NCBI RefSeq assembly: GCF_018614525.1
Contig: NZ_JAGGOL010000027.1
Coordinates: forward strand, 1-64,000
Length of the DNA: 64,000 nucleotides
From: Streptomyces sp. ISL-11
GTDB lineage: Bacteria > Actinomycetota > Actinomycetes > Streptomycetales > Streptomycetaceae
Reading direction: 5' to 3'
Shown here one piece after another: positions 33,025 through 40,748 of this stretch; position 1 is the stretch's first letter; every line of letters starts with the position of its first letter. The translations under genes were made by a program, and so were the position numbers. The notes below the pieces were generated by a model. The model was not told the DNA's origin, ran no database searches, and was given only the letters and a program-made list of their open reading frames with translations.

Positions 33025-33731
33025 AAGTGCCCGCCGGGGAAGGAGGTGATGGTCGCGGGCCGGGACGAATAGCGCGCCCATTCCTCGAAACGGCCGGCAA
33101 CCGCGTCGTCGTCCGCCACTCCGTGATATCCGGTCAGCGGGCAGTCCAGTCGCTGTTCCGCGGTGCCGGCGCCGGTGAGCCGGTAGGTCTCGATGAGGCG
33201 GTAATCGGCGCGGATGGCGGGCATCAGGAGTTCCCGGAATTCCGGGTGCCCGAGGATGGCGCTGTCCCCGGCGCCCGCCTCGACGACCGCCTCCGCCAGG
33301 ACCTCGTCCGCTTCGAGGTGGAGGGTGCCCTGGCCCAGGCGGTGCGGCGGGGCGATGCCGGACACGATCAGGTGCGCGAGCCGGACGCCGTGCTCCCGTT
33401 CCAGCAGCCGGGCCGTCTCGTAGGCGATGGTCGCGCCCATGCTGTGCCCGAAGAGCACCAGCGGCCGGTCGGCCAGCGTGGCGAGGACGGCGGCCAGTTC
33501 GCGGGCCATGCCGGCCATGTCGGTGATGCAGCGTTCGGCGATCCTCTCCTGGCGTCCGGGGTAGCAGACGGCGAGGACCTCGGTGTCCGGGGAGAGGTGG
33601 TCCGGCCAGTCGCGGAAGAACGTCGGCGCTCCCCCGGCGTGCGGCAGGCAGACCAGTCTCGTCCGGGCGTCGGGGTTCCGGCTGTAGGGCCGCAGCCACA
33701 GCTCCCGGCGCGACTCCTGGGTGATTTCCAT
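32916..33731 (-). CDS. Type II thioesterase
   Basis: A 271-residue alpha/beta hydrolase that removes aberrant acyl groups from carrier proteins. The nucleophile is Ser97 in LFGHSMGATIA; CLPHAGGAPTFFRDW (residues 28-42) is the oxyanion-hole region, the acid is in GVADDDAVAG, and the catalytic His is in FPGGHFYLQDN. Six bases separate it from the MFS gene upstream, so both form a two-gene operon. The gene overlaps the SARP gene tail to tail. Confidence 0.93.
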   Translation of the reverse strand: MEITQESRRELWLRPYSRNPDARTRLVCLPHAGGAPTFFRDWPDHLSPDTEVLAVCYPGRQERIAERCITDMAGMARELAAVLATLADRPLVLFGHSMGATIAYETARLLEREHGVRLAHLIVSGIAPPHRLGQGTLHLEADEVLAEAVVEAGAGDSAILGHPEFRELLMPAIRADYRLIETYRLTGAGTAEQRLDCPLTGYHGVADDDAVAGRFEEWARYSSRPATITSFPGGHFYLQDNEGDLVRAVARLLENPGNHSGESSADSSPAD

Positions 33732-33737
33732 GCGGTC

Positions 33738-35036
33738 TCAGGCCCTTCGGTTCTCGGTCGCCGGCCGGTCCGGGTGCAGCGACCGCGTGGGGAGGTAGCG
33801 GAAGAACGGCAGCACGATCGCGGCGGTGATCACGGCGAAGACCGCGAAGGTGGCCCGCATGCCGAACCACTGGGCCAGCACACCGGCGAGCGCGGAGCCG
33901 ACGGGCATCGCTCCCCAGCTGAAGAGGCGGGCGGCGGCGTTGTAGCGGCCCAGCAGCGCGTCGGGGACCAGGGACTGGCTGATCGTGCGGGAGTTGACCG
34001 TCCACAGCACGCCGCCCATGCCGCCGGCGAAGGCCGCCACGGCCACCAGCGGCACGGAGGTGGTGACGACGGGCACGGCGACCATGGCGAACGTGCCGAG
34101 GATGTCGGCGAAGAGCGCCCAGCGCCGGCCGAGCAGCCGGTTGATCCGGCCGACCAGCAGGGCTCCGGCGACCCCGCCGAGCCCGAGCGCGCTCAGCAGC
34201 AGCCCGTACTCACCCGAGCTCGCGCCCATCAGCTTGGTGGCCGCGAGCGGGATCAGGGCGAGCCAGGCGCCCCAGCACGCGCACAGGACCGTCAGGGCCA
34301 GCGCCATGAACCGCAGGATCGGCTGCCGCCAGAGGAAGGTCAGACCCTGCCGGATCTCCTGGTGGACCGAGGCCCGCGGGGTCTCCGGGGCGCTCGGGCG
34401 GAACCGGCCGATCAGCAGGACGAGCATGAGCGCGCCGGCCGCGTAGGCGGCACCCGTGGTGCCCAGTGCGAGGGCGGCGCCGGCCGCCAGGAGCAGCCCT
34501 CCGACGAGCGGCCCGGCGAATTCGTTGCAGACGGTCTCGGCGCCGGCGACCCAGGCGTTGGCCCGCTCCCGGCCCTCCTCCGGCACGGCGGTCGGCACGA
34601 GCGACGTCGCCGCCGTGAGCGCGACGACCTCCGCGACGCCGAGCACCAGGCCGCAGCCGTACAGCAGCGGGATGCTGATGCCGTCGGCCGCCATGGCGGC
34701 CAGCAGGACGAGGACCGAGGCCGTACGGACGCCGTCGGCGAGCCAGAGCAGCCGCCGCCGGTCGAAGCGGTCGACGAGGACGCCGACGTAGAGGGAGACC
34801 AGCAGCCACGGCAGGGTCAGGGTGACGGCCACGCCGGAGACCTGGAGGGGCGAGTCGGTCACGCGGGTCGCGAGCAGGGGCAGCACCACCTTGGTGACGC
34901 CGTCCGCCAGGTTGGTCAGGGCGGTGAACGCCACGAGCACATAGGTGTTGCGCGCGCCCCGGGAGGACGGTCCGGATAAGGACGCGGTCCCGACGTCCGG
35001 CGCTCGCTCGCTCGACAGCGCGCCGTCGGTTGTCAT
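33738..35036 (-). CDS. MFS-type transporter, probable product exporter
   Basis: A 432-residue membrane protein of the major facilitator superfamily with about twelve hydrophobic helices. LTNLADGVTKVVLPLLATRV opens helix 1-2, and the loop GVLVDRFDRRRLLWLADGVR is the motif-A-like loop between helices 2 and 3. The MFS_3 type exports antibiotics and enterobactin-like compounds. The ATG at 35036 has an ACGGAG site; the reading frame is open further upstream but would run across the divergent gene. Likely self-resistance or export for the cluster product. Confidence 0.87.
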   Translation of the reverse strand: MTTDGALSSERAPDVGTASLSGPSSRGARNTYVLVAFTALTNLADGVTKVVLPLLATRVTDSPLQVSGVAVTLTLPWLLVSLYVGVLVDRFDRRRLLWLADGVRTASVLVLLAAMAADGISIPLLYGCGLVLGVAEVVALTAATSLVPTAVPEEGRERANAWVAGAETVCNEFAGPLVGGLLLAAGAALALGTTGAAYAAGALMLVLLIGRFRPSAPETPRASVHQEIRQGLTFLWRQPILRFMALALTVLCACWGAWLALIPLAATKLMGASSGEYGLLLSALGLGGVAGALLVGRINRLLGRRWALFADILGTFAMVAVPVVTTSVPLVAVAAFAGGMGGVLWTVNSRTISQSLVPDALLGRYNAAARLFSWGAMPVGSALAGVLAQWFGMRATFAVFAVITAAIVLPFFRYLPTRSLHPDRPATENRRA

Positions 35037-35132
35037 CACGGTCTCCGTTCCTGCCTGCCCCGCCGTCGCGGGGCGTGGCGCTACGATATAACCAGCAAAG
35101 CACGTTAGCCAGTGTGAGATGGAGGAATTGCC

Positions 35133-35693
35133 GTGGATCTCTCCGGGCAGGGCGAGCTGGTGCTGAAGTTCGTCAACACCGTCGACGTCGAGGACGGGAC
35201 CGACGAGCTGGGCACCCCGGACGGCCTCGCCGCCTGGCTGACGTCGGTGGGACTGCTGGCCGCCCCGGTCGGCGTCACCGCGGGCGAGCTCGCCCTGGCC
35301 ACCACCGTGCGGGCGGGCCTGCGGGAGGCGCTGGGGGTCTCGGTCGGGGTGGAGCCCGACCCGGAGGCCGTGCGCGCGGCGAACGACGCCCTGCGCGGGC
35401 TGCCCCTCCAGGTCAGCATCGGGCTGCCCGGGGCCGGCGGCCGGCCGCTGACCGGCGGGCCGGGCCTCGATCCGGTGCGGCACGCGCTCGCGGCCGTGGC
35501 CGTCGCCTGGGCCGAGCTGGTCGGCACGGGCGAGAACGCGCGGCTCAAGCGGTGCCCGGAGTCGACGTGCGGGTGGTGCTTCTGGGATGGGACGAAGAAT
35601 CGGAATCGGCGGTGGTGCTCTATGCGGGTGTGCGGTAACCGTGCCAAGACTCGGGCCTATGCGGAGCGGCGGCGGCCTGCCGTGCGCCCGTAG
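35133..35693 (+). CDS. CGNR zinc-finger regulator
   Basis: A 186-residue protein of the ABATE/CGNR type. The N-terminal domain (residues 1-130) is stress-response-like (ELVLKFVNTVDVEDG), and the C-terminal zinc finger has CPESTCGWCFWD and WCSMRVCGNRAKTRAY at about residues 140-180, with the diagnostic CGNR. It is divergent from the MFS gene (96-bp gap containing TAACCAG and TAGCCAG motifs) and probably regulates it. GTG start with GGAGG. Confidence 0.87.
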   Translation: MDLSGQGELVLKFVNTVDVEDGTDELGTPDGLAAWLTSVGLLAAPVGVTAGELALATTVRAGLREALGVSVGVEPDPEAVRAANDALRGLPLQVSIGLPGAGGRPLTGGPGLDPVRHALAAVAVAWAELVGTGENARLKRCPESTCGWCFWDGTKNRNRRWCSMRVCGNRAKTRAYAERRRPAVRP

Positions 35694-35740
35694 GGCGTGT
35701 TTGGTGGGTCTTCGGCTTGCCGCTTGCGGCGGCGAGCGCG

Positions 35741-35918
35741 CTTGATTACGGCGGGATTTCGGCCGCGGGCCGTCCTTGCCGCCTGCGGCGGCGGGCGCCC
35801 TGCGGGCGCGTCCTCAAACGCCGGACGGGCTTGATTACGGCGGGACTTCGGCCGCGGGTCGTCCTTGCCGCCTGCGGCGGCCAGCGCCCTGCGGGCGCGT
35901 CCTCAAACGCCGGACGGG
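35741..35918. repeat. Tandem 89-bp repeat, two copies
   Basis: Positions 35741-35829 and 35830-35918 are two head-to-tail 89-bp units, differing at only a handful of bases, each beginning CTTGATTACGGCGGG and ending CAAACGCCGGACGGG. A partial related segment precedes them at 35713-35740. The units contain GC-rich inverted segments (GCGCCCTGCGGGCGC). Similar GC-rich repeats occur at 59974-60040 within the MITE-like element. No coding function is seen. Confidence 0.85.
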
Positions 35919-35965
35919 CTTGAATTCGCTGAGCTCAGCCGCCATCAGCCCGTCCGGCGCCGCCC

Positions 35966-36493
35966 TCACTCCGCCAGGCGGTGTCCCCCCAGGCGGTGTC
36001 CCGCCCTGCGGTAGAGGACCAGAGGCTCCCCGTCGTCCGTGGCTCCGGCGGACACCACGGCGCCGACCAGCAGCGTGTGGTCCAGCAGCGGCACCGTGTG
36101 CGTCACGTCGCACACCACGCTCGCCACCGCCTCCGCCAGCACCGGCGCGCCGTGCCTCGGACCGAAGTCGACGCCGTCGAACCGGTGCGCCGCCCCGGCC
36201 GTCGCGAACTGCTCGACCAGGTGGCCCAGATGGGCCGGCAGGACGTTGACGGCGAACGTGCCCGCCGCGACGATCCGCCGCAGGGTGCCGCTGCCGCTGT
36301 TCAGGGAGACCGCCATGCTCGGCGGCCGGTCCGTCAGCGACACGACGGCCGTCGCGGTGCAGCCGGCCGGGCCGTCCTCGTCGTAGGCGGTCACCACGGT
36401 CACACAGGCGGGAAACCGCGTCATGACCTCCCGGAAGTCGTCCCGGGACACGCCGCGGCGCTCGGCGACCGCCGTCGGCAGATGCGCTGACAT
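35966..36493 (-). CDS. Flavin reductase (FMN/FAD-type, two-component monooxygenase reductase)
   Basis: A 175-residue flavin reductase-like protein: DFREVMTRFPACVTVVTAYD opens the domain, then GCTATAVVSLTDRPPSMAVS, AGTFAVNVLPAHLGHLVEQF, and HTLLVGAVVSAG. It should supply reduced flavin to a partner. No flavin monooxygenase is seen in the window, so the partner may be one of the acyl-CoA dehydrogenase-like proteins (some act as monooxygenases) or lie elsewhere. Last gene of the 17-gene operon. The start at 36493 follows AGAGGGAA. Confidence 0.82.
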   Translation of the reverse strand: MSAHLPTAVAERRGVSRDDFREVMTRFPACVTVVTAYDEDGPAGCTATAVVSLTDRPPSMAVSLNSGSGTLRRIVAAGTFAVNVLPAHLGHLVEQFATAGAAHRFDGVDFGPRHGAPVLAEAVASVVCDVTHTVPLLDHTLLVGAVVSAGATDDGEPLVLYRRAGHRLGGHRLAE

Positions 36494-36516
36494 GCTGTTC
36501 CCTCTCCGAATGACGG

Positions 36517-38067
36517 TCACGGGGTACGGACGGAGCCGGACCGGGCGGACACGAGGACCCTCCGCAGGGCGCGGCGGTCGACCTTTCCGTTGGCGTTGAG
36601 CGGGAGCGCCTCCAGGAGCGTGACCGAGGCGGGGACCATGTAGGCGGGCAGCCGGTCGCGCAGGGCCGCGAGGAGTACGGACGGTTCGGTGCCGCTCCCG
36701 GTACAGGCGGCCTCCAGCGTGTGCCCGCCGTCCGGGCTCTCGACCGCCACCACGACCGCGTCCAGCACGCCGGCCTGGTCGCGCAACGCGGCCTCGATCT
36801 CGCCCGGTTCGACGCGGTAGCCGCGCACCTTGACCTGGTGGTCGAGCCGCCCGAGGTGGACCAGGCCCGCCTCTCCGGCGCGCACGCGGTCGCCCGTGCG
36901 GTACCAGAGCGCCTCGTCCGGGAGCTCCGCCGCGCCGGCCGGGTGCGCCCGGCCGTTCTCGTAGCGCAGGAACCGGCCCTCGTTGTCGCGCGGGTCGAGG
37001 TAGCCGGGGAACCGCTGCACCCCCCGCACGCACAGCTCCCCCTCCTCGGCGGCCGCTCCGTCCTCGCCCACGACGAGCTGTTCCAGGCCGGGGTGCAGCT
37101 CCCCGATGGGGACGGTGCCGTTGGCCGGCTCCCACCACGCCGAGCGGTCGGCGGGCAGCCGGTACTGGGCGCAGCTGAGGGTGAGTTCGGTGGGCCCGTA
37201 GAGGTTCTCCAGGACGCTGCCGGGTGCCGCCGCGCGCCAGGCGTCGGCCTGGGCGACGGTCAGGGGCTCGCCGCAGAACAGGCTCCAGCGCAGGGTCGGC
37301 ATGCCGCCGGCGGGCAGTCCGCGCAGGCGGGCCGCCAGGGAGATCACCGACGGGACGGAGAACCAGTGGGTGATCCGCTCACGGCTGACGAACCGGGCGG
37401 GGGCCATGAGGTCGGCGCGGCCGGGGACGACGAGGGTGGCGCCCGAGCCCCAGGTGGCGAAGAGGTCGAAGACCGACAGGTCGAAGGTGAGGTCGAAGGT
37501 CTGCGAGACCCGGGAGCCGGTGCCGAGTTCGTACCGGTCGATGACGTGGTCGAGGTAGGCGGAGACGTTGCGGTGGGTGACGGGCACGCCCTTGGGGGTG
37601 CCGGTGGAGCCGGAGGTGAAGAGGATGTAGGCGGGGTCGGTGGTGCGCGGCCGGTGGACCGGCGGGGCCTCGGCGGGTGGGGTCCTGGCGTCCGCGGCCA
37701 GGACCGGCACGGACAGGCCGGCGTCCGCGAGGTCCGGCTGGGCCAGGACCAGACCGACGCCGGCCGCGGCGGCGATGGCGGCGTTGCGCCCGTCGGGGAA
37801 CGCCGGGTTCAGCGGTACGACGACGGCGCCCAGCCGCTGGACGGCGAGGTAGCCGGCGTACGCGGTGGCCGTGCGCGCGGCCAGCAGGCCCACGCGCCCC
37901 GGTGCGGCCCCGCCGGTGGCCTCGGCCAGCCGCCCGGCCAGCCGCCCGGACAGGTCCTCCAGTTCGGCGTAGGTGAAGGACCGGCCGTCCACTTCCAGGG
38001 CCGTGGCGGCCGGACGCAGCAGGGCCGACCGGGCGAACCACTCGTACAGCGTGCGGTCAGGCGACAT
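36517..38067 (-). CDS. Free-standing NRPS adenylation domain
   Basis: A 516-residue amino-acid-activating enzyme that loads a separate carrier protein. The core motifs are FTSGSTGTPKG (residues 150-160), NLYGPTE, YRTGDRV and NANGKVDRRALR with the catalytic lysine. The residue pair FDLSVFDLF keeps the Asp that contacts the substrate amino group, so an alpha-amino acid is expected. The specificity code read by eye is DLFSLCLLSK, with no confident assignment. It overlaps the end of the BtrH-like gene by 11 bases and is 24 bases from the flavin reductase. Confidence 0.85.
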   Translation of the reverse strand: MSPDRTLYEWFARSALLRPAATALEVDGRSFTYAELEDLSGRLAGRLAEATGGAAPGRVGLLAARTATAYAGYLAVQRLGAVVVPLNPAFPDGRNAAIAAAAGVGLVLAQPDLADAGLSVPVLAADARTPPAEAPPVHRPRTTDPAYILFTSGSTGTPKGVPVTHRNVSAYLDHVIDRYELGTGSRVSQTFDLTFDLSVFDLFATWGSGATLVVPGRADLMAPARFVSRERITHWFSVPSVISLAARLRGLPAGGMPTLRWSLFCGEPLTVAQADAWRAAAPGSVLENLYGPTELTLSCAQYRLPADRSAWWEPANGTVPIGELHPGLEQLVVGEDGAAAEEGELCVRGVQRFPGYLDPRDNEGRFLRYENGRAHPAGAAELPDEALWYRTGDRVRAGEAGLVHLGRLDHQVKVRGYRVEPGEIEAALRDQAGVLDAVVVAVESPDGGHTLEAACTGSGTEPSVLLAALRDRLPAYMVPASVTLLEALPLNANGKVDRRALRRVLVSARSGSVRTP

Positions 38068-38977
38068 GGGCGGGCCTCCTCTGCTCCAGGGTCCGGACGG
38101 CGTCGACGACCTGGGCGAACGTCTTCTCGATCAGTGCGTGGCGCGGCCTGCCGCGCGCCGCGGAGGCCGCGGCGAAGCGGATCGCGCGCGGGAGTTCCTC
38201 CCAGGCGGCGGCCGTGCGCGAGGCCGCCTCCGGGTCCAGGAGGCCGGCCGCCGTGCGGCGGGCGAGCCGGAAGCGCTGGTGCCGGGCGGCCGTCCAGAGG
38301 TCGTCGGCGTGCCGGGCGAGGGCCTCGTCGTCGCCGCTCAGCGCGGTGGCGAGGTGTTCGAGGGCGGGCAGGAGGCCGTGCACCCAGGTGTCCCCCGGCG
38401 GGCGGGCCGGGGCGGTGGCGTCCGCCGGTTCCAGCCAGCGGTAGGCGGAGTAGGCGGGCAGCTCGACGGCTTCGCCCAGTGCGTAGCGGTCGCGGTTGCG
38501 GATCTCGGGCGGTGCCTCGCCGAGCGGGGTGAGGACGTCGCGCAGTTCGGCGTCCGTGAGCGTTCCGGCGTACGGGATCTGCTCGCCGTGCGGGGTGAGC
38601 GCGGCGAAGCGGTCCTTCGCGAGCCACCGGCCGCTCTTGTGCCCGTGGAGGACGAACCAGTGGGGGGTCGCGGCCTGTTGGCGGGAGGGCGACCAGGGCA
38701 TGTGCCGGGTGTTGCCGACGACGAGGACCCGGCCGAGGCGCGCGAGCTCGGCCTGGAGCGCGGCGCGCGCGGTGGGCCAGTCGTCGGCGGACCGGTAGGC
38801 CAGGCCGCAGGCGTCGACGCGCGGATGGTGCGCGAAGGCGAGGGTGCCGCCGGGCGGGGCCGTGCGGACGGACAGGCCGATGACGGCCGCGAGGTCGTCG
38901 CGGACGGTGGGGGCGCCGCGTTCCAGGTAGGGCACGAGGTTCGCGGTGTAGCAGCTCAGTTCCAGCGGTTCGGTCAT
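38057..38977 (-). CDS. BtrH-like cysteine acyltransferase (C39-peptidase fold)
   Basis: A 306-residue protein of no certain family. The N-terminus SCYTANLVPYLERG carries a candidate nucleophile, Cys9. The segment PHWFVLHGHKSGRWLAKDRF supplies a His (about 106) and Asp (about 122) in the order and spacing of BtrH N-terminal domains, which transfer an acyl group from a carrier protein to an amine. The rest (residues 130-306) is helical. Another protein with the same layout is at 44980. It overlaps its neighbours by a few bases, as all genes of the operon do. Start ATG 38977. Confidence 0.6.
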   Translation of the reverse strand: MTEPLELSCYTANLVPYLERGAPTVRDDLAAVIGLSVRTAPPGGTLAFAHHPRVDACGLAYRSADDWPTARAALQAELARLGRVLVVGNTRHMPWSPSRQQAATPHWFVLHGHKSGRWLAKDRFAALTPHGEQIPYAGTLTDAELRDVLTPLGEAPPEIRNRDRYALGEAVELPAYSAYRWLEPADATAPARPPGDTWVHGLLPALEHLATALSGDDEALARHADDLWTAARHQRFRLARRTAAGLLDPEAASRTAAAWEELPRAIRFAAASAARGRPRHALIEKTFAQVVDAVRTLEQRRPAHVA

Positions 38978-39615
38978 GCCGCCTCCGGGCGTGCGTGCCG
39001 TCGCGGCACAGTGGTGAACGCGCAGCTCAGCGGGGTGGCCGAGTGGGTGCGCAGGGTGGTCCAGGTGTACGCGCCCCAGGTGCCGGACGCGGCCGGCGCG
39101 GGGACGTCGACGGCCCAGGGGGCGCCGGACAGACCGGTCCCCTCGGCTTTGACGCACGCTTCCTGCACGGTCCACACCCAGGTGAACTCGCGGGCGCGCT
39201 CCCCGGCCGGCAGCCGGGCCAGGTCCTCGGCCCCGGCCCGGACGCACCGGCGCAGCAGGGAGTCGGCCACGGTACGGGGTGGGTGCTGGACGTCGACGCC
39301 CACGGCGCGGTGCCGGGCGGCGCAGGCGGCGACGGTGTCGCCGTCGTGGCTGACGCTGATGCCGATGTCCGGGTGGCCGGCCAGCTCGGGCCGGCCCTTC
39401 GCGGTGTGCACGACGTCGGCGTCGCGGGCGTCGGGGAACCGTTCCGCCAGCAGGGTCCGCAGCAGCGCCCGCCCGGCGAGGTGTTCCGCGCGCCGCGCGG
39501 GTGCCAGCCGCAGCGCGGCGCTCCGGTCGGCCGGCGTGCACAGGCCGGCCGGCGGGTGGCCGTGGCCGGCCGCGATCCATACGCCCGGGGCGGGTTCGCA
39601 GCGGGTGCCGGTCAT
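38974..39615 (-). CDS. 4'-phosphopantetheinyl transferase (Sfp type)
   Basis: A 213-residue PPTase that converts apo carriers to holo form. The conserved segments are GISVSHDGDTVAACAARHRA, VGVDVQ (metal Asp) and WTVQEACVKAEGTGL, where the usual WxxKEA lysine is Gln. The length is small but normal for a two-domain Sfp member. It overlaps the acyl-CoA dehydrogenase gene by four bases (ATGA). It serves the five carrier domains in the operon. Confidence 0.9.
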   Translation of the reverse strand: MTGTRCEPAPGVWIAAGHGHPPAGLCTPADRSAALRLAPARRAEHLAGRALLRTLLAERFPDARDADVVHTAKGRPELAGHPDIGISVSHDGDTVAACAARHRAVGVDVQHPPRTVADSLLRRCVRAGAEDLARLPAGERAREFTWVWTVQEACVKAEGTGLSGAPWAVDVPAPAASGTWGAYTWTTLRTHSATPLSCAFTTVPRRHARPEAA

Positions 39616-40748
39616 GGCGCGAGCTCGTCGAGGACGGCGTCGAGGCGGTCGGCGACGGTGCCCAGGACGACCTCGGTCGTCCCGCCGCCGATGCCGAAGA
39701 CCTGTGACTCGGCGCGCAGCCGCTGGACCCCGTCCGTACCGAAGCCGTCGGCCCCCTGGAGCTGGCCGCACACGGCGAGGACGTGTTCGACGGTGGTGCC
39801 GGAGGCCGCCTTGAGCAGGGCGGCGGCGGTGCCGTCGCGGTCGGTGGCGATCCTCTCGTGGAGCTGGGTCCACAGAGCGTGCAGGGCGCTGACCTCGACG
39901 GCGCAGCCGGCCAGCCGGTGGCGTACCAGCGGCGACCGGGACAGGGGCTCGCCGTCGACCGTGCGCCCGGCCAGGCGCCGTTCGGTGTCCGCGAGGACCC
40001 GGCGGCACAGCGCGATGGCCCAGGCCGCCGAGGCGAGCCGCTCGGTGGCGATGTGCCGGGCGAAGAGGGCGAGGCCCATGCCGGGCCGGCCGACGAGGTG
40101 GTCGCGGGGAAGGGTGACGCCGGCGAGCTCGATGTGGCCCAGGCCCGCGCCCTCGAACAGCTCGGTCTCCACGGCCCGTACGGTCACGCCGGGCGCCGAC
40201 AGCGGTACGAGGACCCAGGTGAAGCTGGTGAAGTGGCGGCCCTCGCGGTGGCGGGCCAGGACCAGCGCGTGGCCGGCGGTGAGGGCGGAGGTGACCCAGC
40301 GCTTGGTGCCCCGGAGGGTCAGCGTGTCCTCGCCGAGGTCCACCTCGGTGGTCAGGGCGGTCAGGTCCGAGCCGGCGCTCTCGTCGGTGGCGGCCAGGGC
40401 GAGGAGCTCCTCACCGGCGGTCACCGCGCTCAGGGTGCGGGCGGCCGGCGCGGAGCGGGCGGCGCCCTCGGCCAGCAGCGGGAGGGCGGAGGCGAGTTGG
40501 ACGCACAGGGCGAGGACGGTGCCCTGGCGGCCCCGGGCCTCGGCCGCGGCGAGGAGCTTGCGCAGCGGCACGGGGTGGAGCCGCCCGGCGGGCAGGCCGG
40601 CGTAGAGCCGGGCGAGGGCTCCGGCGGCGCCCAGGGCCGCGGCGGTCCGCCGGGCGTCGGCGTCGTCCGGCAGTGCGGCGAGGGCGTCGGCCAGGAGGCC
40701 GTCGACGTCGGCGGCGGCCGGGTCGAGGAGCAGGGGAGTGTCAGGCAT
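39612..40748 (-). CDS. Acyl-CoA dehydrogenase-like enzyme, copy 2
   Basis: A 378-residue FAD-dependent flavoenzyme. Conserved pieces are LALAATDESAGSDLTAL, TLTLRGTKRWVTSALTAGHA, VTLPRDHLVGRPGMGLALFA and the closing QLQGADGFGTDGVQRLRAESQVFGIGGGTTEVV in split form: QLQGADGFGTDGVQRLRAES and QVFGIGGGTTEVV. It acts on acyl groups bound to CoA or a carrier. It overlaps copy 1 by eight bases and probably forms a pair with it. Whether the pair desaturates, oxidises or N-oxygenates is not visible. Confidence 0.86.
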   Translation of the reverse strand: MPDTPLLLDPAAADVDGLLADALAALPDDADARRTAAALGAAGALARLYAGLPAGRLHPVPLRKLLAAAEARGRQGTVLALCVQLASALPLLAEGAARSAPAARTLSAVTAGEELLALAATDESAGSDLTALTTEVDLGEDTLTLRGTKRWVTSALTAGHALVLARHREGRHFTSFTWVLVPLSAPGVTVRAVETELFEGAGLGHIELAGVTLPRDHLVGRPGMGLALFARHIATERLASAAWAIALCRRVLADTERRLAGRTVDGEPLSRSPLVRHRLAGCAVEVSALHALWTQLHERIATDRDGTAAALLKAASGTTVEHVLAVCGQLQGADGFGTDGVQRLRAESQVFGIGGGTTEVVLGTVADRLDAVLDELAP

